A model generated the notes under the pieces. It did no database searches and was not told where the DNA came from. It saw only the letters and a list, made by a program, of their open reading frames with translations. From Pantoea endophytica (GTDB lineage: Bacteria > Pseudomonadota > Gammaproteobacteria > Enterobacterales > Enterobacteriaceae): a stretch of 64,000 nucleotides of DNA. The stretch's first letter is position 1; each line of letters starts with the position of its first letter. Where the stretch lies: contig NZ_PJRT01000025.1 in assembly GCF_002858935.1 (NCBI RefSeq), forward strand, positions 62,001-126,000, read 5' to 3'. Below are positions 37,593 to 48,367 of the stretch, piece after piece. Made by a program: the position numbers and the translations under genes.

Positions 37593-37668
37593 TGGTGGGT
37601 CGTGCAGGATTCGAACCTGCGACCAATTGATTAAAAGTCAACTGCTCTACCAACTGAGCTAACGACCC
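37593..37668 (-). tRNA. tRNA-Lys (UUU), copy 1 (promoter-proximal)
   Basis: First tRNA in the transcript direction; 76 bases, anticodon TTT, encoded CCA. E. coli has a mixed Lys/Val cluster (lysT-valT-lysW-valZ-lysYZQ) at this place; here only lysine copies remain. A possible promoter (TTGCCG, 17 bases, TATCGG) precedes it, but read-through from cpoB is also possible. Confidence 0.97.
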
Positions 37669-37834
37669 ATCTTCAGTGCTGCCGATACTTGTTAAGATAT
37701 GTCCCGGCAACGGCGGCATATATTACTGATTTAGCGGGAGGGCGCAACCCTTATTTTCCACTAAATGTCTCAATTGCTTACCTTTCATGCTGTAAGACCA
37801 GAAATCACACGAAATCCGGTCTTTTAGGCACAAA

Positions 37835-38629
37835 TTACAACCCAGCAAGACGTTTTTGCGCCTGCTTAGCAGAATCACTATTTGGGAATTGTTTGATCAC
37901 TTGCTGGAAGACAGCCTTGGCTTTCGCCGTGTCGTTCTTCTCTTGCATGATCACACCAACCTTAAACAGCGCTTCCGGGGCTTTTGGCGATTTCGCGTAA
38001 TTTTTTACCACAGTGGCAAAATAATAAGCCGAATCGTCTTTTTTACCCTTGTTGTAATACAGCTGACCAAGCCAGTAATTGGCATTCGGCTGATAGGTAG
38101 AATCAGGATATTTCTTCACCCAAGCCTGCAGGGCAGTGATCGCCTGATCGTACTGCTTCTTCTCCAGAATCAGCGCAACCGCAGCATTGTAGTCCGTGTT
38201 GGCATCGCCGGTTTGCGCTGGCGCGGCCGAACTGGCGCTGCTACCGCTATCCGCAGAAGCCGCAGCGCCCGCTGCAGCGGCATCAGCACCACCGCTCGCC
38301 TGCGCACCGTTACTGCCGGAGCTAAGGCTGTCGATTTGCTGATAGAGCTGCTTCTGGCGCTCAATCACCTGATTAAGCTGATAGCTGTTTTGCTGGATTT
38401 GCCCGCGCAGCGAATCGATATCGCTTTGGTTGTCGCTCATCTGCTGCTGCAATTGCTGCAAAAGCTGAGCCTGGGCATTAGAGATACGTTCAAGAGTGGT
38501 GACGCGGTCTTCGACCGAGCCTGAGCCAACGCTACTGATTGACGCCTGGGCATTAGCGGCCCCCAAAGGAGCCGCTAAACCAACCAGTAACGACAGACTC
38601 AACAGATGAAGTCTGAAGTTACTCATCAT
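37835..38629 (-). CDS. cpoB: cell division coordinator CpoB (YbgF)
   Basis: 264 residues, periplasmic. Signal peptide to about residue 27 (ANAQAS), a trimerising coiled coil rich in Gln (about 45-95), an Ala/Ser/Gly-rich linker, and C-terminal TPR repeats (DYNAAVALILEKKQYDQAI, YWLGQLYYNKGKKDDSAYYF, PEALFKVGVIMQEKNDTAKA). It links PBP1B activity with Tol-dependent outer-membrane constriction. Last gene of the tol-pal cluster, nine bases after pal. Confidence 0.96.
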   Translation of the reverse strand: MMSNFRLHLLSLSLLVGLAAPLGAANAQASISSVGSGSVEDRVTTLERISNAQAQLLQQLQQQMSDNQSDIDSLRGQIQQNSYQLNQVIERQKQLYQQIDSLSSGSNGAQASGGADAAAAGAAASADSGSSASSAAPAQTGDANTDYNAAVALILEKKQYDQAITALQAWVKKYPDSTYQPNANYWLGQLYYNKGKKDDSAYYFATVVKNYAKSPKAPEALFKVGVIMQEKNDTAKAKAVFQQVIKQFPNSDSAKQAQKRLAGL

Positions 38630-38638
38630 GATATTTTC

Positions 38639-39157
38639 TTAGTAAACCAGTACGGCACGACGGTTTTTAGCGTAAGCCGCTTCGTCATGACCCAGTACAG
38701 CTGGTTTTTCTTTACCGTAAGAAACGATAGACATCTGGTCAGCAGAAACGCCTTTGCCTTGCAGATACATCTTAACGGCGCTTGCACGACGTTCGCCCAG
38801 GGCGATGTTGTATTCTGGGGTACCGCGCTCATCCGCATGACCTTCGATGGTCACTTTGTAAGACGGGTTGCCACGCAGGAATGCAGCGTGCTGATCCAGC
38901 ATCTGAGCGTAGTCAGAAGCCACGTCATACTTGTCCAGACCGAAGTAAACGATGTTGTTCTGCTGCAGCTGCTGCATCTGCAGGCGCGCTTGTTCATCAG
39001 AAGACATGTTACCGCCGTTCTGACCAGCACCATAAGCACCGTCGTTAGCGCCCATGCCAGTCTGATCGTTGTTGTTGTTTTTGTGTGAGCTACATGCAGC
39101 TACTGCGATAACCGGCAGAGCCAGCATCAAACCCTTCAGCACTTTGTTCAGTTGCAT
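38639..39157 (-). CDS. pal: peptidoglycan-associated lipoprotein Pal
   Basis: 172 residues. Lipobox AVAAC with acylated Cys22, a flexible N-terminal linker and a C-terminal OmpA-like domain with the peptidoglycan-binding motif [19 protein letters not shown]. It anchors the outer membrane to the wall and binds TolB. Its length equals that of close enterobacterial homologues. Part of tolB-pal-cpoB. Confidence 0.98.
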   Translation of the reverse strand: MQLNKVLKGLMLALPVIAVAACSSHKNNNNDQTGMGANDGAYGAGQNGGNMSSDEQARLQMQQLQQNNIVYFGLDKYDVASDYAQMLDQHAAFLRGNPSYKVTIEGHADERGTPEYNIALGERRASAVKMYLQGKGVSADQMSIVSYGKEKPAVLGHDEAAYAKNRRAVLVY

Positions 39158-39221
39158 TTCTTTATCCTATTATTTTGTTTGCCATACATTTTAATCCCCC
39201 GCCGTGCAGGGGACCTATGCA

Positions 39222-40517
39222 TCACAGATACGGCGACCAGGCAGGGAATTTGACCTGCCCATCAGTTGCCGGAAGACGCGCTTTGAAACGCCCGTCGGTT
39301 GAAACCAATTGCAACACGGAACCCATCCCCTGAGTAGAGCTATAGATTACCATTGTGCCGTTTGGCGCCAGACTCGGCGTTTCATCCAGGAACGTGTCCG
39401 TTATTGTTTGAACGGCTCCCGTTACCAGATCCTGTTTGGCGACGTGCTGAGCGCCACCGGCGCTGCTGATCATCACCATAGTTTTACCGTCGGTTGACAC
39501 ATCCGCATCCTGGTTTTGCGCACCTTCCCAGGTAATACGTTGTGGCGCACCGCCGTTGATACCAACTTTATAAATCTGGGGCGCACCGGCCTGATCCGAG
39601 GTGTAAGCCAGTGTCTGGCTGTCCGGGAACCACGTTGGTTCAGTGCTGTTGTAGCGACCATCAGTCACCTGACGCGTCTGACCAGAAGCCAGATCCATCA
39701 CATACAGGTTCAGGCTACCGGTTTTCGACAGCGCGAAGGCGAGTTTAGAACCGTCTGGTGAGAAGGCTGGCGCACCGTTGTGACGCGGATAAGAAGCCAC
39801 CTGACGGATTGCACCGTTAGACAACGTCTGAACCACCAGCGCAGATTTGCCGCTTTCGAAGGTCACGTAAGCCACTTTGCTGCCATCTGGCGACCAGGCC
39901 GGAGACATCAATGGCTGCGGTGAACGGTGAACCACAAACTGGTTGTAGCCATCGTAATCCGACACGCGCAACTCATACGGGAACTGACCGCCATTGGTCT
40001 GCACCACATAGGCAATGCGGGTACGGAATGCGCCTTTGATGCCGGTCAGCTTTTCGAACACTTCGTCACTGGCGGTGTGCGCTGCGTAACGCAGCCACTG
40101 CTTAGTCACTTTATAAGAGTTCTGCGCCAGCACGGTGCCTGGCGCGCCGCCGGTGTCCACCAACTGATAGGCAACTTGATAGCTGCCGTCAGCGTTAGGC
40201 GTTACCTGACCAACTACGACCGCATCAATACCCAATGCGCTCCATGCGGCAGGTTGAACTTCCTGTGCGCTGGCTGGCTGTTGTGGCAGACGAGAACGAT
40301 CGAGCGGATTAAATTTACCGCTGTTACGTAAGTCAGCAGAAACGATCCCGCCGATGTCTTCTGGTGCCGCGCCTGGGCCAGCCCATTGGAACGGAACCAC
40401 ACCAATAGGACGTGCGGTGTTAACGCCCTGCGTAATTTCAATACGGACTTCTGCATGAAGCATTGCTGCCCACAGCAGTACAAAAAAACCTAAGGTTACA
40501 CGAAGTGCCTGCTTCAT
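39222..40517 (-). CDS. tolB: periplasmic Tol-Pal protein TolB
   Basis: 431 residues: signal peptide cleaved after LHAEVR-like sequence (~residue 22), an N-terminal alpha/beta domain, and a six-bladed beta-propeller built of WD40-like repeats ([45 protein letters not shown]). The propeller binds Pal; the N-terminal TolA box governs contact with TolA. E. coli TolB is 430 residues. Confidence 0.98.
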   Translation of the reverse strand: MKQALRVTLGFFVLLWAAMLHAEVRIEITQGVNTARPIGVVPFQWAGPGAAPEDIGGIVSADLRNSGKFNPLDRSRLPQQPASAQEVQPAAWSALGIDAVVVGQVTPNADGSYQVAYQLVDTGGAPGTVLAQNSYKVTKQWLRYAAHTASDEVFEKLTGIKGAFRTRIAYVVQTNGGQFPYELRVSDYDGYNQFVVHRSPQPLMSPAWSPDGSKVAYVTFESGKSALVVQTLSNGAIRQVASYPRHNGAPAFSPDGSKLAFALSKTGSLNLYVMDLASGQTRQVTDGRYNSTEPTWFPDSQTLAYTSDQAGAPQIYKVGINGGAPQRITWEGAQNQDADVSTDGKTMVMISSAGGAQHVAKQDLVTGAVQTITDTFLDETPSLAPNGTMVIYSSTQGMGSVLQLVSTDGRFKARLPATDGQVKFPAWSPYL

Positions 40518-40633
40518 TTTTTCTCCCTTACCTGAACCAGAGGTTCATGATAATTCGCACAGTTCCTGAAAAACACGAGTACTCATAGAGTATGGCAAGC
40601 TAACCTTAGTTCAACCTGCCGTACGTTACTGCA

Positions 40634-41929
40634 TTATTCTGGTTTGAAACGCATCGGTGCGTTTTTAAACACTTCATACACCGCCTGCGAAGGCGGCTTC
40701 GGAATCCGCGCCTGCTTCGCGGCAGCAATTGCCGCCTGACACAAAGCGGGGTCGCCACCTTCCGATTTAACGTCAATCAGCAAACCATCCGGTGCCAGTT
40801 TAATACGCAGGTTACACTCTTTACCTTTGTACAAATCTGCATCGTAGAAACGGCTCTGAATCGCCCCGACCACTTGCCCCAGATAATTATTGATATCTGC
40901 GCCTGACGCGCCCGCTTTCTTCTGATTGCCCTGCCCTGCAGCGCCACCCGATGCGGTGCCGCTTTTCGGTGCATTCTTACCAGAAGACAAACCACCTAAC
41001 AGGTCATCAACCGCATTTTCGTTCTTCGCAGCTTCAGCGGCGGCTTTTTTGGCATCCGCAGCCGCTTTCGCTTTTGCATCCGCTTTGGCCTTAGCAGCCG
41101 CATCGGCCTTGGCTTTCGCCTCGGCGGCAGCCTTCTCTTTGGCTTCTGCTGCGGCTTTTTCCTTCGCCTCAGCAGCCGCTTGCTCTTTAGCCTCTTTGGC
41201 TTCCTGAGCCGCTTTCGCCTTGGCATCGGCAGCAGCCTGCGCTTTGGCTTCAGCGTCCGCTTTGGCTTTCGATTCTGCGGCCGCTTTTGCCTGCTGCGCC
41301 GCTTTCTCTTTCGCTGCTTCAGCGGCAGCGGCTTTCGCCTGCTCTTCTGCTTTCTTCTTCGCGTCAGCTGCGGCTTGCTTGGCTTCTTCTACCGCTTTGG
41401 CTTTGGCGTCAGCCGCTGCTTTTGCCTGCGCATCAGCTTCCGCTTTGGCATCAGCTTCCGCTTTGGCATCAGCCTTGGCTTTCGCTGCGGCGGCTTCGGC
41501 AGTTTTCTGCTGTTCCTGGGCCTGCTTAGCGGCGGCTTCAGCGGCTTTCTGCTGCTCAGCCTGCTGCTTCGCCTGCTCTTTGGCTTCCTGCTGGGCCTGC
41601 AAGCGCTCTTTTTCCATCTCTTTCAGGCGCTGCTGCTCAGCAGCTTGTTTCTGCTGTAACTCTTCGGCATGCTGCTGCGACTGCTTCTGACGCTGCTGCT
41701 CGGCGCGCTGACTGTCTCGTTGCTGATTCTGCTGGCGGTTATACTGCTCAACCACGGCGCCGGAATCGACCATCACTGCGTCAATATCACTGCCACCGCC
41801 ACCGCCGCTGGATTCGATTTTTTCGTTAAACGAGCTCCAAATCAGTAGGGCGATCAGCACGATGTGCAGAATCACCGAAACGATTATCGCGCGCTTTAAC
41901 TTGTCGTTCTGCTCGGTTGCCTTCGACAC
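40634..41929 (-). CDS. tolA: Tol-Pal energy-transducing protein TolA
   Basis: 431 residues. A single N-terminal membrane helix (~14-34), a very long Ala/Lys/Glu/Gln-rich helix (about 50-320) of AKAKAD / AAEAKEK type repeats that spans the periplasm, and a globular C-terminal domain (~335-431) with GKECNLRIKLAPDGLLIDVKS that contacts Pal/TolB and, in other species, colicins and phage. The low-complexity helix explains the many open frames on both strands here. Helix length varies by strain. Confidence 0.97.
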   Translation of the reverse strand: MSKATEQNDKLKRAIIVSVILHIVLIALLIWSSFNEKIESSGGGGGSDIDAVMVDSGAVVEQYNRQQNQQRDSQRAEQQRQKQSQQHAEELQQKQAAEQQRLKEMEKERLQAQQEAKEQAKQQAEQQKAAEAAAKQAQEQQKTAEAAAAKAKADAKAEADAKAEADAQAKAAADAKAKAVEEAKQAAADAKKKAEEQAKAAAAEAAKEKAAQQAKAAAESKAKADAEAKAQAAADAKAKAAQEAKEAKEQAAAEAKEKAAAEAKEKAAAEAKAKADAAAKAKADAKAKAAADAKKAAAEAAKNENAVDDLLGGLSSGKNAPKSGTASGGAAGQGNQKKAGASGADINNYLGQVVGAIQSRFYDADLYKGKECNLRIKLAPDGLLIDVKSEGGDPALCQAAIAAAKQARIPKPPSQAVYEVFKNAPMRFKPE

Positions 41930-41955
41930 ACTCGGTTCCCAAAAAACGGTTCGCT

Positions 41956-42384
41956 TTAAATCGGCTGCGTCATCAAACCGACAGATTTCACGCCTGCCTG
42001 ATGTAACAGGTTCAGCGCCTTGATGATTTCGTCGTAAGGGACGTCTTTCGCACCGCCGATCAGGAAGACCGTTTTCGGATTGGCTTCAATCCGGCGCTGC
42101 GCTTCGCTCACCACCTGCTCCGGCGGTAATTGAGTCATACGATCGTGATCCACCACCAGGCTGTACTGGCCAACACCAGACACTTCAACAATCACCGGTG
42201 GATTATCATCAGTTGAGACGGTTTTTGAATCTGTCGCATCCGGCAGATCCACTTCCACGCTCTGGGTAATAATCGGCGCGGTTGCCATAAAGATGAGCAG
42301 CAACACCAACAGCACGTCCAGCAGTGGAACAATGTTGATTTCCGACTTAAGGTCGCGTTTACCGCGACCACGGGTTCTGGCCAT
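41956..42384 (-). CDS. tolR: Tol-Pal protein TolR
   Basis: 142 residues of the ExbD/TolR family. One membrane helix (INIVPLLDVLLVLLLIFM) with the essential protonatable Asp in PLLDVLLVL, followed by a periplasmic dimerisation domain. It forms the proton-driven motor with TolQ. Thirteen bases after tolQ. Confidence 0.98.
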   Translation of the reverse strand: MARTRGRGKRDLKSEINIVPLLDVLLVLLLIFMATAPIITQSVEVDLPDATDSKTVSTDDNPPVIVEVSGVGQYSLVVDHDRMTQLPPEQVVSEAQRRIEANPKTVFLIGGAKDVPYDEIIKALNLLHQAGVKSVGLMTQPI

Positions 42385-42397
42385 CGTAAACCTCGAC

Positions 42398-43485
<1,088 letters not shown>

Positions 43486-43620
43486 TCTACATCCCGGTCT
43501 CATTTTAAACGTTGCTACTATACGCAAGAGAGATCGGCTTGGGAATGGTCCGCTGACGCCGCGAGAAAATAATTATCACAGGTTAACAACTGGAAGGATT
43601 TATAGGATGTTTCTTGACCG

Positions 43621-43648
43621 GACGCTGACAAAACCTCACGTCAGCGTC
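43621..43648. repeat. inverted repeat between ybgE and ybgC
   Basis: GACGCTGAC, ten bases, GTCAGCGTC: a 9-bp stem after the ybgE stop codon and before ybgC. It may be a terminator for the cydAB operon, but no clear T tract follows on the minus strand. Confidence 0.5.
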
Positions 43649-43683
43649 TGAAATTGCGGCGTTTTTAAGTCCTGAGCCTGGAC

Positions 43684-43977
43684 TTAATAGTAGAACCAGA
43701 AAATTCCTGCCACTAAAACTATCATCGCGGGCAACGGCGAGAAGAGCGCTTGCCAGCGTAGGCGCTGAGGGCGAAATCCGGTGCCGTGTATCACGCCGGT
43801 ACAAACGGCCCATATCAGCAGCATTCCGTGCCATATCGCTAAATCACTGGTGCGCGCGGCAAAGCGTGAAGGCTGCCAAATGACACAGCCCGCCAGCCAC
43901 AACGCGAGGATTAGCGAAAGGGCCCGAAGCGGGCCCTTGTCCATCAGACGATAAAGCGTCTGAATCAGTGTGCGCAT
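43684..43977 (-). CDS. ybgE: cyd operon protein YbgE
   Basis: 97 residues, the same length as E. coli YbgE, with about three membrane helices. LYRLMDKGPLRALSLILALWLAGCVIW and IWHGMLLIWAVCTGVIHGTGF correspond to the family. The function is unknown, but the gene is conserved behind cydABX. Its ATG overlaps the cydX stop (TGATG pattern). Confidence 0.94.
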   Translation of the reverse strand: MRTLIQTLYRLMDKGPLRALSLILALWLAGCVIWQPSRFAARTSDLAIWHGMLLIWAVCTGVIHGTGFRPQRLRWQALFSPLPAMIVLVAGIFWFYY

Positions 43978-44090
43978 CAGACTTGCTCGTCCTTCGCGCT
44001 GCTCTCTTCAACGTGCTCCAGCGCCAGCGCCGTAATCACACCGAACGCACAGGCCAGCAAGGTGCCAAGAATCCAGGCAAAATACCACAT
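43977..44090 (-). CDS. cydX: cytochrome bd-I oxidase small subunit CydX
   Basis: 37 codons reading MWYFAWILGTLLACAFGVIT, then ALALEHVEESSAKDEQV: a single membrane helix with the conserved WYFAWILG start and the glutamate-histidine pair after it. Same length as E. coli CydX, which stabilises heme b595/d in CydAB. It follows cydB by 15 bases and overlaps ybgE. Confidence 0.96.
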   Translation of the reverse strand: MWYFAWILGTLLACAFGVITALALEHVEESSAKDEQV

Positions 44091-44105
44091 GCTCAATCTC
44101 CTTAA

Positions 44106-45245
44106 TCAGTACAGGGAGTGCGTATTGCTCTCAATGTGTTCTTTGGTGATACGGCCAAACATCTTGTAATAACACCAGGCGGTGTACGCCAGGATAATCG
44201 GTACAAAGATGATAGCGGCAATGGTCATCACTTTCAGCGTCAGCAGGCTAGACGTGGCATCCCACATGGTCAGGCTGATGCCCGGCACGGTGCTGGATGG
44301 CATGATGAAGGGGAACATCGCAATCCCGGCCGTCATAATCACGCAAGCCAAAGTCAATGAAGACGAGATAAACGCCAGAGCGCCCTTCTCGATACGCGAG
44401 CAGAGAATGGTCAGCAGCGGCAACACCACGCCCAACAGCGGGAACAGCCACAGTACTGGCATCTGATCGAAGTTCACCATCCACGCACCGGCTTCACGCA
44501 CCACATCTTTACCCAACGGGTTGGATGCCGCGTGATGATCGATAACGCTTTTCAGCACATAACCGTCGATGCCGTATTTCACCCACACACCCGCGAGAAT
44601 GAAGCACACCATCATTACCAGCGCCGAGATTTGCGCGGTGCTGCGGCTGCGGACGTGTAACTCACCGGCAGTACGCATCTGCAGATAGGTTGCGCCTTGC
44701 GTCAGGATCATCGCCACACTCACCACACCCGCCAGCAAGCCAAACGGGTTCAGCAACTGGAAGAAATTGCCGGTATAGAAGAGACGCAGATATTCGTCAG
44801 CATGGAACGGCACCCCTTGCAGCAGGTTGCCGAACGCCACACCAATCACCAGCGGCGGAACAAAGCTGCCGATGAAAATGCCCCAATCCCACATGCCGCG
44901 CCAGCGCATATCTTCAATCTTTGAACGGTAATCAAATCCGACCGGACGGAAGAACAGTGAAGCCAGCACCAGAATCATCGCCACGTAGAAGCCGGAGAAC
45001 GCGGCGGCATATACCATTGGCCAGGCGGCAAACAGCGCGCCACCGGCAGTGATCAGCCAAACCTGGTTTCCGTCCCAGTGCGGCGCAATGGTATTGATCA
45101 TGATGCGACGTTCGGTATCAGTACGACCCAGAATGCGCGTCAGCATACCAACGCCCATATCAAACCCATCGGTGACTGCGAAACCGATCAGCAACACGCC
45201 AATCAGCAGCCACCAGACAAAGCGCAATACTTCGTAATCAAACAT
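44106..45245 (-). CDS. cydB: cytochrome bd-I ubiquinol oxidase subunit II CydB
   Basis: 379 residues, eight or nine membrane helices. N-terminus MFDYEVLRFVWWLLIGVLLIGFAVTDGFDMG is characteristic, and Asp residues there contribute to the proton path. It ends in NTHSLY. With CydA it forms the high-affinity terminal oxidase. Eleven bases after cydA. Confidence 0.98.
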   Translation of the reverse strand: MFDYEVLRFVWWLLIGVLLIGFAVTDGFDMGVGMLTRILGRTDTERRIMINTIAPHWDGNQVWLITAGGALFAAWPMVYAAAFSGFYVAMILVLASLFFRPVGFDYRSKIEDMRWRGMWDWGIFIGSFVPPLVIGVAFGNLLQGVPFHADEYLRLFYTGNFFQLLNPFGLLAGVVSVAMILTQGATYLQMRTAGELHVRSRSTAQISALVMMVCFILAGVWVKYGIDGYVLKSVIDHHAASNPLGKDVVREAGAWMVNFDQMPVLWLFPLLGVVLPLLTILCSRIEKGALAFISSSLTLACVIMTAGIAMFPFIMPSSTVPGISLTMWDATSSLLTLKVMTIAAIIFVPIILAYTAWCYYKMFGRITKEHIESNTHSLY

Positions 45246-45256
45246 GGTCGCTCTCC

Positions 45257-46828
45257 TTATCCACGCGCCGGCTGAGATGATGTCTTCAGCGTTTCATGAT
45301 GATAGCGGCCGGTTTTCAGGCTGCTCGGACCGAGGCGCGCGAACTTGAACATCAGGTACATTTCCGCCACAAGGAACAAGGTGTAGAGACCGCAAATCAA
45401 TGTCATTGAGAACAGCAGATCGCCAACGGTCAATGAGGAGTTAGCGACCGCGGTTGGCAGCACCTCACCAATTGCCCACGGCTGGCGACCATACTCAGCA
45501 ACGAACCAACCCGCTTCAATCGCAATCCACGGTAACGGAATGCCGTACAACGCGGCTTTCAGTAACCAGCGAGACTTACCGATGCGGTTACGAATCACGC
45601 TCCAGAAGGAGAGCGCAATAATGCCCAGCATCAGCACACCGCCCAGCACCATGATGCGGAAGGCGAAGTACAGTGGCGCAACGCGTGGGATCGAATCCTG
45701 TGTCGCTTTCTGAATCTGCTCTTCGCTGGCGTTAGCCACATCCGGCGTATAGCGCTTCAGCAGCAGGCCATAACCGAGATCCTGTTTGCTGGCTTCAAAC
45801 TGGCTGCGCACCTCAGGATCTTTACTGCCACCACGCAGTTCGTTCAGCAGCGCGTAGGCTTTCATGCCATTACGAATACGTACTTCATGTTGTGCCAGCA
45901 GCTCTTTCAAACCGGTGACCGGCGTATCCACTGAACGCGTGGCGATCAGGCCGAGCAGATACGGAATCTGAATCGCATATTTGTTCTCCTGCGTCTCCTG
46001 ATCCGGAATACCAAACAGCGTAAACGCAGCCGGAGCCGGTTGGGTTTCCCATTCCGCTTCAATTGCCGCCAGTTTGGTTTTCTGCACGTCACCGATTTCA
46101 TAACCGGATTCGTCACCCAGTACGATCACTGACAGAATCGCCGCCATACCGAAACTGGCTGCGATGGCGAAAGAGCGTTTAGCGAAAGCAATGTCGCGCC
46201 CTTTCAGCAGATACCATGCGCTGATACCAAGGATGAACATCGCGCCCGTGGTGTAACCGGCGGCCACGGTATGGACAAACTTCACCTGCGCAACCGGGTT
46301 CAGCACCAGCTCGGAGAAACTCAACATCTCCATACGCATGGTTTCGAAATTGAATTCCGATGCAATGGGGTTTTGCATCCAGCCGTTCGCCACCAGAATC
46401 CACAGCGCGGACATGTTCGAACCGAGCGCCACCAGCCAGGTCACCGCAAGGTGTTGCACCTTACCGAGGCGATCCCAGCCGAAGAAGAACAGGCCAACAA
46501 AGGTGGATTCGAGGAAGAACGCCATTAAACCTTCGATGGCGAGCGGCGCACCGAAGATATCGCCGACATAGTGTGAATAATATGACCAGTTGGTACCGAA
46601 CTGGAATTCCATGGTCAGGCCGGTAGCCACGCCGAGTGCAAAGTTAATACCAAACAACTTGCCCCAGAACTTGGTCATATCTTTATAAATTTGTTTCCCC
46701 GTCAGGACATATACCGTTTCCATGATCGCCAATAAAAACGCCATACCCAGCGTTAATGGCACGAACAGGAAATGGTACATCGCCGTCAGGGCAAACTGTA
46801 AACGCGACAGCTCGACAATATCTAACAT
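45257..46828 (-). CDS. cydA: cytochrome bd-I ubiquinol oxidase subunit I CydA
   Basis: 523 residues from the ATG at 46826-46828, which follows AAGGAG by five bases ([19 protein letters not shown]); an 18-codon extension upstream is not needed. Heme ligands include His19, a His in the [15 protein letters not shown] helix and a Met around residue 393. The Q-loop with [18 protein letters not shown] binds quinol. The high oxygen affinity enzyme is used under microaerobic conditions. Confidence 0.98.
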   Translation of the reverse strand: MLDIVELSRLQFALTAMYHFLFVPLTLGMAFLLAIMETVYVLTGKQIYKDMTKFWGKLFGINFALGVATGLTMEFQFGTNWSYYSHYVGDIFGAPLAIEGLMAFFLESTFVGLFFFGWDRLGKVQHLAVTWLVALGSNMSALWILVANGWMQNPIASEFNFETMRMEMLSFSELVLNPVAQVKFVHTVAAGYTTGAMFILGISAWYLLKGRDIAFAKRSFAIAASFGMAAILSVIVLGDESGYEIGDVQKTKLAAIEAEWETQPAPAAFTLFGIPDQETQENKYAIQIPYLLGLIATRSVDTPVTGLKELLAQHEVRIRNGMKAYALLNELRGGSKDPEVRSQFEASKQDLGYGLLLKRYTPDVANASEEQIQKATQDSIPRVAPLYFAFRIMVLGGVLMLGIIALSFWSVIRNRIGKSRWLLKAALYGIPLPWIAIEAGWFVAEYGRQPWAIGEVLPTAVANSSLTVGDLLFSMTLICGLYTLFLVAEMYLMFKFARLGPSSLKTGRYHHETLKTSSQPARG

Positions 46829-47442
46829 GATGACTCCTTGCTCCTCGCATGAACTTCCCCTGCGGATGACAACGGCAAACAACAGACATTGACGCGCAGA
46901 ACAAGATTCAGGAACGACTGATTATTGATTCCAGTTTTGTTACTGATAGAACAGAGAAAGCTGTTGCCCGAAGAGAGCGAGTAACAGTGATAAAATTCCC
47001 TTAAAAACCGATCTTTTCAGTCAATTTAAAGCAGGAGTAACACGAGGAGGCGGCAGAATTGATATAACAACGCCTGGCACAAACTCCTGATAAATTATGA
47101 CGAAGACTGAATTGATGCAGCGCAATTTATACCGGTTAGTCGGCCTTTTGCTAGCGGTAAAGTTTCCTATAAGTCGCCAATTATTGATCTAGATTAAGAC
47201 AATAAATTTCCGGATATGTAGTGTTAAAGTGGTTGTTAATTAGATGTCACAACATCATCATATTATTAAGAATATAATTACCTTTTCCGCAATTATTTAA
47301 CCTCATTTTGGAAAGTCGCACGCCAATTGCTTGACAAAAATCCAGCGCCTTTTCCCTTCTTTACCTTGATGACAGAGTAAGCATAGCCGCAATTTTTTGA
47401 AGCCGTTGCGCTTTTTTCCCTCTCTTTCAGGCGGGTTATTAC
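46829..47442. promoter_or_regulatory. cydA upstream region with Fnr-like site
   Basis: About 610 non-coding, AT-rich bases between cydA and sucD. An Fnr-like site at 47184-47197 reads TTGAT, CTAG, ATTAA (one mismatch to TTGAT-N4-ATCAA). Long cydA leaders with several promoters, ArcA and Fnr sites are known in E. coli. The mngRA genes present here in E. coli are missing. I cannot place an ArcA site with confidence, and see no gene. Confidence 0.6.
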
Positions 47443-47471
47443 AAAAAAAAAGCCACCCGAAGGTGGCTTTT
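47443..47471 (-). terminator. terminator of the sdh-suc operon (possible SdhX sRNA 3' end)
   Basis: On the minus strand AAAAGCCACC, TTCG, GGTGGCTTTTTTTTT, about 20 bases after the sucD stop. A strong Rho-independent terminator with a TTCG loop. In E. coli the small RNA SdhX/RybD is processed from this 3' end; the bases between stop and stem (AATACAGACTGACAATG) could be its seed region, but this is inferred from position only. Confidence 0.85.
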
Positions 47472-47491
47472 CATTGTCAGTCTGTATTGGC

Positions 47492-48367
47492 TTATTTGAT
47501 TGGTAAAACCGCTTTAACCGCGTCACCAATGTCTGCCAGACTGCGTACGGTTTTCACACCGGCCGCTTCCAGCGCAGCAAATTTCTCATCAGCGGTACCT
47601 TTACCACCGGCAATGATGGCGCCTGCGTGGCCCATACGTTTGCCTTTGGGTGCAGTCACACCGGCGATGTAGCCTACAACCGGCTTGGTCACGTGTGCTT
47701 TGATGTAAGCTGCTGCTTCTTCTTCCGCGCTACCACCGATCTCACCGATCATCACGATCGCTTCGGTCTGTGGATCTTCCTGGAACAATTTCAGGATATC
47801 GATGAAGTTAGAGCCAGGGATCGGGTCACCACCGATACCTACGCAGGTTGACTGGCCGTAGCCGATGTCAGTGGTCTGCTTAACGGCTTCATAAGTCAGC
47901 GTACCTGAACGCGATACGATACCGACGCGGCCTGGCTGGTGAATGTGGCCTGGCATGATACCGATCTTACATTCGCCTGGCGTGATCACGCCTGGGCAGT
48001 TCGGGCCGATCATGCGCACGCCAGCTTCATCCAGCTTCACTTTCACGGTCAGCATATCCAGCGTTGGGATACCTTCGGTGATAGTGATGATCAGTTTAAT
48101 GCCCGCATCGATCGCTTCCAGGATACCGTCTTTGCAGAACGGCGCTGGAACGTAGATCACGGTGGCGGTTGCGCCGGTGGCTTCTACTGCTTCACGTACG
48201 GTGTTGAACACCGGCAGGCCGAGATGCGTGGTGCCGCCTTTGCCTGGCGTTACACCGCCAACCAGCTGCGTACCGTAAGCCAGCGCCTGCTCAGAGTGGA
48301 ACGTCCCTTGACCACCGGTGAAACCCTGGCAAATGACTTTGGTGTTTTTGTCGATCAAAATGGACAT
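47492..48367 (-). CDS. sucD: succinyl-CoA synthetase alpha subunit SucD
   Basis: 291 residues. The CoA-binding Rossmann domain comes first ([18 protein letters not shown]), and the phosphohistidine is His247 in [12 protein letters not shown]. Substrate-level phosphorylation in the TCA cycle with SucC. Its start overlaps the sucC stop by one base. Last gene of the sdhCDAB-sucABCD block. Confidence 0.98.
   Translation of the reverse strand: MSILIDKNTKVICQGFTGGQGTFHSEQALAYGTQLVGGVTPGKGGTTHLGLPVFNTVREAVEATGATATVIYVPAPFCKDGILEAIDAGIKLIITITEGIPTLDMLTVKVKLDEAGVRMIGPNCPGVITPGECKIGIMPGHIHQPGRVGIVSRSGTLTYEAVKQTTDIGYGQSTCVGIGGDPIPGSNFIDILKLFQEDPQTEAIVMIGEIGGSAEEEAAAYIKAHVTKPVVGYIAGVTAPKGKRMGHAGAIIAGGKGTADEKFAALEAAGVKTVRSLADIGDAVKAVLPIK

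Noticed and set aside
37361-37668. Regularly repeated sequence that might suggest a CRISPR array
   Set aside because: The repeats are 76-base tRNA-Lys genes with cloverleaf pairing and CCA; there are no short spacers or cas genes.
40926-41690. Several long open frames opposite tolA
   Set aside because: They arise from the Ala/Lys/Glu repeats of TolA read on the other strand and have only low-complexity translations.
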